From assembly GCF_026151205.1 (NCBI RefSeq), contig NC_087077.1, forward strand, positions 16,590,983 to 16,654,982: 64,000 nt of DNA, given 5' to 3'. The notes beneath the pieces were generated by a model. It was not told where the DNA came from. It saw only the letters and a list, made by a program, of their open reading frames with translations, and ran no database searches. Source of the DNA: Bolinopsis microptera. Taxonomy: Eukaryota; Ctenophora; Tentaculata; Lobata; Bolinopsidae. Position 1 is the first letter of the stretch. Each line of letters opens with the position of its first letter. Positions 13,301 to 28,300 of this stretch are shown here, in pieces. Position numbers and translations under genes: made by a program.

Positions 13301-16300
13301 GACACCTAAGCTCCTCAAGCCTGACTGCTAACTGTTTCACCTCACTTAATGTGGACACCCATTTCACTGGCAGATCTGAGATCATTTCACTCGAACATTT
13401 CACTCGAACATATTATAGTGGTAGTTTTCAACAATTTCCGCCCACTTTTAGTTTTACAACGTAATTTAAGAAATCACGTCTCAAGCAATCATGATACAAT
13501 CATACTACACAATACACATGAAAGTAAAATACGGAGTACAGAAATGACAGTAGTTACTTAGTAGGTTACTCTTATAACGCTCTTTAGTTCCTAGTACTTG
13601 TTTTGATGTTGAAAGCTATTGTTTCTCAAAATAAGTTGATTATCGCCATTGTTTCCGTTATTAAAGAGGCAGGAAATTGATGAGTGGCTATATTTTGGTA
13701 TACTACTATAATAAAAGTCTGAGGTTTCGATAGGAGTTACATAATTAAATTGTTAATGCACATCATATTATCAGAAACGCATGTTTGTTAGGGCTAGAGG
13801 TAAGCACTCAGTATTCGAGGGATGAATAAATATTAATATGCGTTAAAGTAAACACTTTGAAGTTAGATTGGCTGCACGGCTTAGTGAATAACCTGTTACT
13901 CCCTACTAGCACGGTATTTTGGTGTTTTACTATGTTTTACGTATCGAACTATCCGATTATCACATCATATCACAAAACATTTAAAACAGATGATTTACTA
14001 CTTTTTTTCTGTAAAAGTTCACATATTACAGGGTTACTGGAGGTATTATGATCATGAACATACCCCGAAAGATGGTATTTCATGGCAACTACCAGTTGAC
14101 GCAGCTCTACTATCCCAATCTCCGTTCTGGAATCTTCTCAACGAAATTATTCCTGATAATGAGAGTCAGGTAAGACCGTCAATTTACCTTAATTCCCAAA
14201 AATTTGGGCGACAAAAATTTGAGCGGGCCTCTCGCCCAAATTTTTTGCAGACCAAATTAATTGCATAAATCTTTTCTGTCTGCTAAATTTTTTGCTAACC
14301 AAACTTTTGGCATTTGGCCTGTGGCCCTGAAATCTATAGAAAGATGGCTTTGTCTTCATATCCAAGTGAAATAATATTTGAAATTTTAGTTTTCTAATCT
14401 GTCATTCATGGCTTGACCAAGTAAAAAGGCTTATATTTTAAATGAACAGAAATAACTGGAATAGCTAACAGCTACTAATAAAACAAATGGCTAGAGGTAC
14501 GGATAGCTAGAGGTTTAAACAAGATCTGCAAATGGATTATCATCCACCGTAAAGTCTGATCTACAAGCATCAGTTATACCCGACTTCTCAAAGCCTTTCC
14601 TTATGTCATCTGGCCTCCCTTTTAAATATACAAAAAGTTCGTTCATCCAACGAGCGTGTACTTCACGGATCACTGTCAAGCGGGTATCAATTTTCGCATT
14701 GTCTGATGAAACTCCTCCATTGATCTGACACACTATGTTTTTCGCGTACCAATCTTCGTACTTATTGCGCATGAATTTCTTAGCCAGTCCATTGATAGAT
14801 ATGTCCAGGGGATGTAGATGATGGGTCATATTAGCTGGAACTTTCTGTAGGATGCAGTTGTTGGCTGTCATCAGATCTTTTATTGTCTTTGTGTGTTGGG
14901 CCGGAAACACATCTGATATCAGTAGCGCTTTCTGCTCAGGGTTGTTGATGGAGGCTCGAACTGATTCTATGTGGGGAAGAAGGATTTTCTCAAAGAACTG
15001 GACACTGGTCAAACCTTTCGACCATCTGGTGAGGCGTCATAATGATAATTGTATGTGAAAGGGGTATGATAAGATATGCTGAGTGTAAGTAGACTAAACT
15101 ATCTGATTGAGAGACTAAATATCACTATTGTATATCTATCATTTTGTACTGTGCCATCATCACTGTATTTTTTAGTAGTTACTGGGCAGATCGTAAAGTT
15201 CATAATGTGAAACAACTCAGACTACCACCTACATGCTTAAAATTGAAAGCAAAATGACTGGAATAATAAGGAATAATAATGTACTAAGGCAAATATCTAA
15301 CTGAAATTTTAGTGGAAAATTGTTCATTTTTCGAAGAATTTGTGCCCAAATTTTCGGTCGCCCAAATGAGTTCAAATTTTCTGCCCAAATTTTTCGGGCT
15401 CAAATAAATTGTGCTCAATATAATGGCACACAAATTTTTGGGAACTAAGGTAATTTCGAATGACCGTTAGTCTGGGGGGCGGGGGGGGGGCAACCTCATG
15501 CCCCTTGCCCATTTATTCCACAACTTTTGGTCAAATGGACATGGGCATTACTGTTTTTAAGACTTTCCCATTGGGTAAATCCTTAAAAACAGCGAAAACT
15601 TGAGTTGTGATGAAAATAAACATAACAGTGTATTATACCACCAGGGTTCCTCAGAGCACGTGGACGCGCGAGCACGTGTGCTGAGACGTGGAGATAACGT
15701 GAAGATACACTCCGTGTGCAATGAGCAGGAGTCTGGGTATACTATTGTTCTGTTTCTCTCCCAGCTTAAGGATAGGAACGATTACGGGGAGGTCCTCTTC
15801 TTTCAAGATGTGAGTAGCTGATCACTGGTCACGTGGGCGTGTTTATCATGTTACATAATATAATAGTAGATAGTTATGTACAATGTACATTGTACATTTT
15901 TAAACTTATAAGTACTGTATTTCACTATACCGCTTTTAAGTAACCATATTCATTTTTAAGTTTTTCAATACGACTGATTTCGTGAAATAACTCCAAACAC
16001 CAGAATGATGTGCACACAACCCTACAACCTAAACAGTACAGTGTACTGGTGTGGTCCTGTAGGATACCCTACCAGTTCCAATATCCGTCCATATCTACCG
16101 GCTTCGGTCAAGGTAATAACTTGGTCCATATTTAGCTCTGTTCATTTTGTAGGAAGATTAAACCAAATAAATCTTATATTATTAACTGATAATTTTAAAT
16201 CAAATTTGATTTATCCATTCTGCAACATTATATATAATATCGAAGTTATTTATTGTTTCAAATATAAATAGAAGCTGAAACCCTCATTTCAGTGCCACAC

Positions 16301-19300
16301 GTTTGTCCTTATCTTATTTTATCTCTCCCTTATGATCTCCCTGACAATAATCAATATCCCTTATCTCTATCAGTGTTACTCCAGATAACAATGTACAATA
16401 CAGTTGATGTGAAGCCCGCTTATCTTCCTCACTCAGTCAAACATTTCCCTATTTTCCAAGGAGTTGACGCTATCAACAAAACTTTCAGGTAAATTTACTA
16501 CTAAAGTAAGTAAAATTGTACACAGATATGTGTATATATCGCTTAAATTTATTTTTAACAACACATTTACATGGCAATATGTTATGCAGATCTGCCTGAA
16601 CTGGCGTCTGGGATGACCATAATATATTTGAAATTTCATTTGTCTCAGAAGCACTGCAACCATCATCTACCAACACTTTAATTTAAGATAAAGGTCACAA
16701 ACAGTGGTGTCAGAATTTATATATAAATTAATGCGATATATCGCATAACCTACCAGCAATTAGATATTTTTAATTGACTAATAGTAATACAGCTGTTGGA
16801 GAGTAAGTACGAATAGTAGGAACAGTGATAGATTACAGGACAAACGGCATCAGGTGTTCATACCTTATCAGAACAATACAAATTATTGTATAAACATGGT
16901 GCAGTTAATTGAGTTGAGATAGTTAAATGTACTGAGGGTATTTCAAAGAGGCTGTACTCACCGTGCACGTGATGTTACATCCCATTTCTCCCTTTGTTCC
17001 CTTCAAAGAGTGAAAACTTCTGTAATTTCAGGGCAGAAGATCACGTGACTACTGTGGAACACACGGCTCTAAACCGACCAATCTACGTGCTGGATAATCT
17101 GTTCAGAGAGGGTAAAACTAAATTCTAAATTCTATTTATTAGGGATTTAGTGTGGATCTATTTTATAATAATATGGACATTGTACATTAATACTTTCAAC
17201 ACTACTATATAACAAATAATTTGAGGGATGGAGCCAAAGAATGTACCCGAAGGGGCGTCGACACGAAGCAAAGTGAAGATGAGCCCCCCAAAGGAGGATT
17301 CTACTATCAATGTTCCAAAGTCTGAAGAGAAATATTGTCAGTGCGAAGATTACATTCCGGAGCAGCTTTCAGTAGAGTGTGAATCCTGTAAACTTTACTG
17401 GCATCTGAGTTGTGTCGGCTTGACAGGTTTAAAGGAGGAAATGCTTCAACTTCTTATCAACTGGAAGTGTCCGTATTGTTTCGTGGTACCCAACACCTCA
17501 CACGACTCTGTTGAAAACAGAGCAATCAGGGCTATCCTCAAAGAAGAGATCAAGCTTATTACACCAGCTCTGACAAACTCTCTCAAAGAAGCCCTCAAAG
17601 GGAGCGCAGAGAAAACAGTTGATATTAAGCTGTTCGTCTCTATTCTGAGGTAACAGCACAAACCCAGAAGAAGGTTCTCGATGACATGAGTCGTGAACAA
17701 GCTTCTAAAACTGTTATTTCGGAAGTGCAAATGAAGATGCACACTGATACATTTGAGCGAAACAAACGAAAACTCAATCTGTGTGTGCTCAAGGTTCCAG
17801 AAAGCAAAAAGACTACCTCTAAGCAACGCCAGGAGGACGACTCCAAGTTCTGCAGGGAGACCCTAAAGATTAAGAAGGACGACATGATTAGTTGCCATCG
17901 CTCTGGCAAGCTTGATGCTGACAAGCCAGATCACCGTCGCCCGCTCATCATCCAGACACGAGATGAAGAGTCAGTAAATTTCTACGCTGACCATGGTAAG
18001 GGCTGGAAAGAGTCAACTTATTGGATCAACTTGGACCTCTGCAAGGCAGACAGAGATATTCGTTTTTTAGCCAGAAAGGAGAGGAAGAAGAGGCAGGAGG
18101 AAGCGAAGAAAAGAGAGACAGAGAAGATGAAGGAGGAAGCAAAGAAAAGAGAGCCAGAGAAGACAGAGGACAAAGCGGAGGCCGCAGTGCCCAGCCGTTA
18201 AATATTTTTTATACCAATGCTAACGGCCTATTTAATAAAATTGATGAACTAAAATGTATTTTATCAATGTATAAATCTATTGAGGTAATTTGTGTAACAG
18301 AAACTCTTTTTAGTAGTGATATATTAGATGCCGAAATTTATATTGAAGGATTTAGTATGATTAGAAAAGATAGAGATTTTAGAATTGACAATTCCACTGG
18401 CAGTATAAGTGGTGGAGGAGGCTCTATAATTTATGTTAAAAACTGTTGTAATGCTTCACTAGTGAACTCTTTTTTAAAGGCACCGGATTCTTTAGCTGTT
18501 AATATCAACACATCAGGTGGACTGATTAGTATTTGTTGTATTTACAGATCCACTTCATTGAATTTAGAACAGAATAATGCGTTAATATCTTGTATCAAGA
18601 GCATCTGTAGTGAAAGGAATGATTTTGAAACACTCCTTTTAGGAGATTTTAATTTACCAAATGTTTTATGGGAAACTGGTAGCATAAATAGTAATATTGC
18701 TAGCAAGAACCAGTTTTTAGTTACTCAACAGAAATTCATGGATGTTTTCAATGACAGTGGTTTAACTTGGTATTTCACCAACGAGACAACTAGAAGACGG
18801 CTTGTGAAGGATACTCTCAAGGAGAGTCTTCTTGATCAGGTCTTGTATACAAATGATGCTCTTGTCAACGGTTGTAAGATCGTTTCTCCGCTTGGTAAGA
18901 GTGATCATGTTGGGATACTTGTCGAACTAGTTGTTTCGCCGGATACTAGCAAATGTTTAAAAGAGAAGATTATCAAACCTATATGGGGTAAGATTTCCTC
19001 TGAAGAGTTATTAAATTTTAGTTTGAAAAATATCGACTGGGATTATAGTTCTACCAATGATGTTCAAGATATGTGGGCTGAATTACATGGTAAACTGGAG
19101 ACTGTTGCTGCAGCTGTTCCGACTGCTTCGGTTTATCTCGACAACAGACCTGTCAAGTTGCCATGGAGTACATCTGCACTTAAACGAATGAGAAAGAATA
19201 AAGATAAAGCATGGGCTGAGTTTGATATTAATCCATCTGATGTTAATTTTAGTTATGCAAGTAGCAAACAACATACTTATGAAGTAGCAGAAATTAAAGC

Positions 19301-22300
19301 TAAAGTTAACTATGAAAAGAAAATTACATCTAATCTGAAGCAGAATTGTAAGTCTTTTTACTCTTATTTACGAAATAAACGGCAAATTAAATCAAGTGTG
19401 GTTTCTTTAGATAGAGGAGATGGTACACGCACAGATAGTTCGACTGAGTCAGCTGAGGTACTCGCAAGTGCCTTTAGCTCTGTTTTTGTGCGTGAACCAC
19501 CTGGCCCTCTCCCTAAAACTGAGAATTTAAGACCTGACAATGAGAGTATTGATGATATTGATGATATGGAAGTCAACAGTTCTGATATAAAAAAGCAACT
19601 TTTAAAGCTTAACATTTTTAAGAGTTCTGGTCCGGATGGTGTTCATCCGAAGTTGTTGAAATCGCTAGCTTATGACAACAATTTTGTTGAAGCATTAACT
19701 AAATTATTTCAAAAGTGTTCAGATACAGGATCTTTACCTGCAGTGTGGAAATCTGCATCTGTTGTAGCATTGTTTAAAAAGGGTATTAAATCGGACCCCT
19801 TAAATTATAGACCAGTTTCATTAACTTGTATTTTGTGCAAAGTGTATGAAAAGTTGGTGAGAGCACATGTTTTAAATTTTCTAGAACATCGAATTTCGAA
19901 GCATCAGCATGGATTTGTTAAGGGTAAATCGTGTTTATCTAATCTTTTAGAGACATTTGATGACATTCTTGACATTTTAGATGAAGGTGCCCCGGTTGAT
20001 CTTCTATACTTTGATTTTAGTAAGGCATTCGACACAGTCCCCCACTTTAGACTTCTGTCTAAATTGGAAGGCTTTGGTGTCAAAGGAAAGGTTTTAGATG
20101 TTATTAAAGATTTTCTGACAGACAGGACTATGAGGGTTTCTGTAGAAGGACAATGGTCCGAGGTTAAACATGTTTTATCTGGTGTTCCTCAGGGGTCAGT
20201 TCTAGGCCCTCTCCTATTCATTCTGTATATTAATGATTTGCCTGACCTTGTAAAAAATAAGATAAAGTTATTTGCTGATGATCTTAAATTAATTGGTAAT
20301 GCAGCTAACCACGGTAGTGTTGCTGAAGATATCGAAGAATTAGAAGTTTGGGAAAGTATTTGGCTTTTACAATTTAATCCTGCCAAGTGCAAAGTAGTGC
20401 ACATAAATTTTAACAACAATCCTAATTTAAATTATAAGGTAAATGGTATAGAACTTGAAGTATCTGCACAGGAAAAAGATTTGGGGGTTATTACCCATAA
20501 CTCCCTGCTTTGGAACGAACAGATCAAAGCATGTATCGCTAAGGCAAATCGTATGATTTGTTGGATTGTAAGGAATTTAGTTATTAGAGAAAAGGTTGTT
20601 ATGATTGCTATATATAAAGCTTTAATAAGACCTCATCTTGAGTATTGTGTCCAATTGTGGAATCCACCTGCGGCTCATGGAAGTTGGGGGACTGTTTTGG
20701 AGCTGGAGAGCGTCCAGAGGCGGTTTACCCGTCTGATTGATGAGGTGGGTACTCTTCCATACAGCCGTAGACTGGAAATCCTCAATTTGACAACGCTGGC
20801 AGAGCGGCGAATACGTGGGGATCTTATTGAAGCTTTTAAGGTTATTAATGGTATGACTGATTATGGTTCAGACTTGTTCAGACCAAGCAGATCAGGTCTT
20901 AATCTGGTTTCATCCAATAGATGTAGTAAAAGTGTGACAAAAGTCAAGAATATCCAGAAGTCTTTTCTCCCGGAGCGAGTTATTCCATATTGGAACAAAC
21001 TCCCTCCGGACGTCAAGAACTCTGTGACAGTTTTAGGTTTTAAAATTAAATTAGAAGGATATAAGATAGATATGATTTCTAAAAGTATTACAAATGATTG
21101 CTTTTTTTGGAATGTTTCTAATGAAGTTTTAATAAGAATTGAGGGAGCCAGTTATGTCAGTAATAAAGAGAAACATAACAATTATCTTTGGTTCCATCCT
21201 TATGTGGCAAAGAAGCGTTTTATAAATCTTTATTCCACTGGGAAGTTTTTAAAATAGGATAATGTTTTTGATGAAATTGTTTTTAAATATTGTATTTGAT
21301 AATTAATTAATGTTGGTGGGGAAATATTTATTATATATTTTTTCACACAGTGCGATGATAGTCTGTAGACATTTGTGATGATGTGATGTCATAAATTTTA
21401 CTTTACTTTACTTTACTTTACATGATAGTCAGCTAGTGACTGAATAGATAAACTATTTTAAAGATTCTACTTCAAGACTTACATTATTTATTATAAAACT
21501 TTATTCAAATAAATAATTGTATAAACAAATTAAAAATCTGATAAGTAACCTACTAAAACTAAAATAACTTTCTCCACTTAGGTCTGTCTTGGGCTAAAAA
21601 AAATCAAATTATAAATGTCTCTCAAGACTTACAACACACTTTAACGGAATTCCTTCACGATCTCTTCTCAGATATGCTAGTTGAGCTGCGTGAACACCTG
21701 TACATGTCGTCACAGTATTACTACGACGACAGTGACGACGAGGGGGAGACGGACAACGTGCAGTGGATCAGTGGTCACCGTACCAGCGAGTTTGTGAAGT
21801 CAGAAATGTGGGCAGTTGTCAACCAAACCCTTAATCAGATAACAGGTAACTTTAGTTGTTTAATATTTAGTTATTTGTATTGAATATTTGTATCTTTTAA
21901 ATGTATTGATAATAACCAGATAGGAGAGCGACCGAAAATGGAAACAAAATATACAATTTAATAACTAAAACTAGATTTTATTAAACAATAAACAGTAAGT
22001 TCATAAAACCACTCTTAGAATGTCGAGTAATACTAGAGCTGAATACAAATTTGCCTATAGATTATCAAATTTCACAATTATTCAGAAATGTTCAGATTAT
22101 AATTAACTGTTTAAAGGTTAAGATAAGTTATTTAATTGTGGAAAATGGCGTGTCTGATATATGAAAAACCACAAGAAATTTAAAGAATAGGCGGCTCAGT
22201 CTTGCTGATATCAATTTGTCTGACTTCTACCTCGTGTCATTAGATCCATTGTTCTCGATGGCCGTCTAACTCTTCTTTTCTCGTCATCTCTCGCTGAAAA

Positions 22301-25300
22301 GAGATATGACTAGAAACGTCGAGCACATAATACAAACCTAACAAAAACTGTGTTTAAATTAAATGGCAAGAAGGGGGAGGGGTTTGGGAGGGGACCGAGG
22401 GGTGAGTTGCCCTATTCCCTACCTGTTCTCAAAGAGACTGGAAGAAGAGACTGGAACTTTATTTGGATGAATCTCCGGAAACTTTCTATCGTCACAGTGT
22501 AAATGTAAACGTTGCACATCACGTATATCGACAGCAAGAAAATTGCTATTCTATACAGATGAAATTGGCACGTGTCCGTTTTGACGAAATGTTTCCAGAC
22601 GTAGCAAACAAACAAGGGCGAAATAGAGATCAGATAAAATATAGCGGTAAAGGAAACCGCCATGGCTCCTATAAATGAGGGAACTCTTCCTCGAACTCTT
22701 CTGGCAGATTTTCTAGCTTTAGCTAGATACATCAGAGTGGGAATTGTGGTACAAATGACAATGATGAACGGAGAAAAAATCATTATGAAGGAGAGGACTA
22801 GCGTTATCTTGCTCCATGTTTCGGTTACGTAACGACAAGAATAAATCCTGTAGTCGAACTCCACGTCATTTGTACCAATGATGTGGAGGTATGCCGGGTA
22901 CATAAGAAAGTAAATCCAAATGATGCCGCATATCATATGGGCCCTTTTCCTGGTCCAATTTCCTGCTCGGAATGGATATCTTAGTACCATCAGTTTGGAT
23001 GAAGTCAGTACTGCGATGAAGCTCGTGCCTGCATAGAAAAGGACAGGGTTGGAATAAGCTGAAAGAGGACACAAAGAATCTCCCAGTACCCATGAATTGG
23101 AAATCAATGAGATGATTCTAGGAAGAATACGAAGAATAACGACAGCTAAATCCGATACAGCTATGTGCTGCATTGTTGTGGCTACGAAGGCATGAAGTTT
23201 CAAAGCGTTCTTCTGGTGAGATGCATAGAGGATGAGAGTATCTCCGATGAGAGTTGATAGAAACACGAAGATGTGATAGGCAAGCCACAAGTATCTCTCA
23301 ACATAACTGTCCGTTCCAAATGAGGTGTGCTCGTTTGAGATTATCATCTGAGGCTCTGGTCTTCGTTATGAATCCGATTGAGCAAACAACGTTTTTAAGT
23401 AGCTGGCTTTAAAGTAAAGATTGCTGAAAAGCGTTAAATTTAAATCCCGCAGGAAACAATAACTTTTGCATTCACAGCTAAGTAAAATAATGAACTAGTG
23501 ATGTAATGATTGCCTACGTTACTGAGATATTTCGATCGAAGAAGTAGCAAGAAATACGCAAAGTGGCGGCATACAGTTTTTGTAAAATTTAACGTATCCC
23601 ACGATACTGCTGAGATATACGCTTATACTGTTAACACGAACACAAAAGTTTATCAAAAGAAATCTACAGAAATAATTGTTTCATTGAATTGGTATCTTTT
23701 CATGATATCCGACGAAACCTTTGTCTAGTAATGATGTTATGCCTTCTGAGGAAACTGTTGCTATCAGAGATGAACAGTAACCATAGTTTATCATGATCTA
23801 GACAATGCTTATTTTCATGGTGGCATCATGAATACAGCGTGATCTCGTACGATCTCAAACGTGATCTCTTACGTGATCTCGCTTAAATGGACGTTTCGTC
23901 ATCAAGTTGGATGTTTTTTTACTCTTACTTCCTCAGGGTCATCCGAAGTCTCTGAAAAGAGAAATTTTAAGCGAGGCACCATATTAAATATCATCTAAAA
24001 TTAATTGTGTGATCTACCTATCATGGTGATATTGTTTTAAACAATTTCAATTTACAGTGAACCCTCAAATCCGGGCCAAGTTCGTGCCAGCCAGCTGGTC
24101 CGGCATTAATCTACATGAATAGATTTAAATGAATAGATTGCTCACCTTGCATAACTGCCGAGTTTTACGGACTGGTTGAAATGACCGGATCTTTAGCCGA
24201 AGAAATCTCCGGAAATTTCGTATTGTGAGCGCGTATATACAAGTTGGACACAACGTTAAGCAACGACAAGAAAATACCAATTCTAAGCATATGAAAGTTA
24301 AACGGACTCTTTGGCTCATTTGCATGTTTGAAAAACTTGTTACGGATAGTGAAAACTGTCATGGTCGTAGCCGAGACAAGGTAGATAATGGCCGTGAGGG
24401 CCACAGCCAATGTTCCTTGCCATGGATCTCTTCCTCTAAGGGGTCGTTCACATATTATTACGTAATCAATATTTTGGCAATTTTTACCCCCCCCCCCTCC
24501 GTTATCAACCGTAATCAAGACCGAACCCCCCCCCCCCCCCCTATATTACGTAAATCAAGGTTTGACCCCCCCCCCCCCCCCCCCCCCCCCCCGTAATAAT
24601 TTTATTACTGATTTAATTTTATTACTGATTTAATTTTATTACTGATTTAATTTTATTACTGATTTAATTTTATTACTATCTATTACATGTTCATGTTAAG
24701 CCATTTATTTATTAAAAGCTATCACAACAGATTAATGAATGAAATAATCGCAAAGCACTTACTAAACGAAAATTGGTTTAAAACACGAAATTTTGATTAC
24801 ATAATTAACGAAAATTGTCCAATTGGTATTTCGAAAATCGGTGAAAAATTAAACTTTTGATTACGTAATCAACGACCAAACCCCTCTCTTCATCATGCTG
24901 CATCCTGAATAATGTGAAATTGTTGAAATTGCCCATCAGTCAGTCATTATCAACCAGCAAGCTAGTTTAAGTTTAGAGACTGAACGACTCCGTTATGTGG
25001 GAAACACTGTTGTAAGGATCGCCAATTACAATGAGACAATCCAAACTGTGGTAACCACCCATCGTATCACTATCAACTGGGACTACATGAGTATGGTGAC
25101 TTAATAGTAAAAATATGGTAGGAATTATTTCCATTCATCAGCTAATATCTTTGGGAATATATTAGTTGCGAAAAAGGGTTTTGAGTATACCTATCTGAGT
25201 GAAACTGAAAAGCACTAAAGCAGCTGTGGTTGTTTGAGTCAGGCCGTTGTAACCACATTTATATATAACTACATATTATAATATATACACAATAATATAT

Positions 25301-28300
25301 TTATACAATAATCTGCAGCTGGGCAGAGTAAGGACTATGGTTGTTTTCCCTCTAGATTACAGCTAGGTAGCTATAGTGACTAGTGTGAGAGTGTCTTAAA
25401 ATGACAGTATTACATTAAAACAAAGAAATATTACTATCGCCTCTTTGTACGGCTATAATACAATTATATTTACAAATAAAACATTCTACAAATAGAAAGA
25501 TAGAACCCTCGTTTTATGGCTAAGGATCCTATAGCTGGTGGCTGGTGCACTCTACTTAACGATAATTAGTGAACTATATGTCTATGGTTAGCACCTGCAA
25601 CCAATCTCAAATAGCTATTATGTTGAAATTACACACGCGTAATCATTTAGAAACCCCCCCTCTCCCCTCAATGAGTATGTTATGATATGTGAACAACCCC
25701 TAATAGCCGTTTTGAATACTATTTACAGCTATTTTGGAGCATTGGGAGCTGACTTTACTTTTAAACGCCCGTTTAAATCAAGACATAGGAGCTCTGATTA
25801 ATCCAGTGCTGCCTGTAAAGACAAAGCAGCTCACTGATTACTACTCGGAAAATAGAATTCTATCGTGGCTTGAAATCCAACTTTAACAAAGAATGTTACC
25901 TAGATAGCGTCAGTAAATACACAGACTACTAACAACTTCAACAAAGAATGTTACCTAGATAGCGTCAGTAAATACACAGACTACTGACAATCAGAATACC
26001 CGACTATAATATAGGTACAGCCTTCTGTTTTTTCTTGCAAAATTCCAAGGTCAAAAATCAATTGTTCCCACAGTCAGACAACGAATGAGTTAAAAAGTTC
26101 CAACAAAATCTTTATAACATCATTGGTATTAAAATATTTTCGGACATCTTCAGTACTTAATAAAGATAAGGGTTAATACTCCAATTATATCAGAAAATTA
26201 TTATTAAAATGTAATGTAAAGGAAATTAAAAGTCAAACGCTCAAAAAAAAATTCCTAGGTTTCGTGTTAATCTGACGTCACTCTGTCTGTTGTGACTTCA
26301 CTCTGTAGTCTGTCTGTTGTGACGTCACTCTGTCTGTTGTGACGTCACTCTGTCTTTTATGACGTCACTCTGTCTGTTGTGACGTCACTCTATCTATGTT
26401 GCGGTAGTTGCATGGAATTGCGAGTTGCTTTCTACAGCTGCTTCAGTTCCTTGAGTATCTTGGGCTGCTGAAATAATATATTCCATTAACTACAGCGATG
26501 GTGGAAGCAATGACACTCTTGGTTAACTTTGTAAAATTACTTCAAGGACTTTTCTGTGCTTTCGTCAGTATTCATTCTATAATTATCGTTTAAAAGTACT
26601 GTGTAAAATTGAGACATTCATAGTTATTTTATTCATCTAATAAATAAACTGTACACCTGGAAAACCTCTTGAAGAACGCAGAGAAACCGGAACAAATGAA
26701 AATATTTTGCATATTTTCAAATGTAGGAACGTCCGGAAACTTCTTATCGTGAGCGCGTAGATATAGAAATTAGACATAACGTTAAGCAGCGTCATAAAAA
26801 CTGCAATTCTATACAGAGTAAACTCAAACGGTCCTGTTGGATCTGGCGCAACAAATTTTCTGCTGATTAAGTAAACAATAATCGGTGTAGCCGAAACTAG
26901 GTAGACTATGGCCGTGAGGGCCACAGCCAAAATTCCTTGCCATGGATCTCTTCCTCCGACTCGTCTTGCAGATTCTCTAGCTGTAGCTAGATACATCAAA
27001 GTGGGAATTGTGGTGCCGATGATGATCGTTACTGGAACAAAAACAAACACAAAGGAAAGAAGAGATGTTATCTTAGCTGTGGAAATGTAACTGCAGGAAT
27101 AGGTTTTATACCGGAACATAACATCCCCACTGTCAATGAAATACAAGAGTACCGGATCACAAATGGCGATAATCCAGATGGCGCTGCATATCAGATGAGC
27201 TTTACTTCTGGTCCAGTTCGCTGGTCGGAGAGGGAATTTCAGCATCAACAGTTTAGAGGTAGTTAGAACTGCGATAAGATTGGCACCCACTGGAAACATT
27301 ATACGCATAATGTAACCAGTAGCATAGCACAGAGAGTCTCCTATCACCATGGAGTTGGCGATCAGAGAGATGGATCTAGGGAAGGCACGAACTAGGGAGG
27401 TTATGATGTCAGATGCGGCTATGTGCTGGATTACTGCGATTATTACTTGGTGAACTTTAAAAGCGTCCTTCTGGAAAGATGCGTAGAGGATGACAGTATC
27501 TCCAATGAGTGAAGACAGGAGAACGAAGATGTGATAAGCAGTCCATGAGTACCTCTCTGCATTATTGTGCATCCCGTATAGCGTGTAGTTACTTGTAGTG
27601 ATCATTGGAAATTCGGGTCTTTCTTGCTTTCTCGTGTCATAGCTTGCTAGGTAGCAAGAGAGTGTAAAGGGTATGCAGCAACAGAAGAGAGCTCAATAAG
27701 AGTAGAGTAGTAGTAATAGAGTTGTAGAGAGCTGAACTTTAAAAGTAAAGTCAGCTCCCAATGCTCCAAAATAGCTGTAAATAGTATTCAAAACGGCTAT
27801 TAGGGGTTGTTCACATATTATAACATACTCATTGAGGGGAGAGAGGGGGTTTCTAAATGATTACGCGTGTGTAATTGTAACACAATAGCTATTTGTAAAA
27901 CTGATTGTGGAGGAGGGAGGGGGTAACAATTAGCAAGGGATTACGCAATATAATATATATATGTGGAGTGTGGACAACCCCTTTCCATTCAAAATGGCTA
28001 CTAGCATTCAAAATGGCATTCCAAAAGAGGATTTTCTCATTAAAACGTTTCAAAAAACAAATTCCCCTGCAATCAACCCCCATATCCACAAAGTTGGCAA
28101 ACCCACCAGATATCTGGGAGGAAATTTGGGAAGAATGAGGAAATTTTTGGCATCTGAGAGGAAATTTCTTGGTTAGCGACTGACAATTGCAGTCCGCAAA
28201 GAGCAGTTCAATCATTGGGTATCGAGAGGAAATTTTTCCTCTCTAAATGACTTAAAATTCGTGCCATCTTTTATTTTAATTTGTCCAATGTTTTGAATCA

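Larger units (their letters stand above)
17160..21425 (+). mobile_element. CR1-like non-LTR retrotransposon in oxygenase intron 6
   Basis: A near full-length element with ORF1 (17228-18201) and ORF2 (about 18200-21257), in the same sense as the host gene. The 3' end at 21391-21421 is a short ACTTT tandem tail rather than poly(A), as in CR1/L2-group elements. The 5' boundary is approximate because no target duplication was identified. It lies between exon 6 (ending 17111) and exon 7 (starting 21582). Confidence 0.85.

Noticed and set aside
22463-22678. Plus-strand frame under the first GPCR
   Set aside because: Antisense shadow of the receptor coding sequence; the same is true at 26908, 29579 and 32859.
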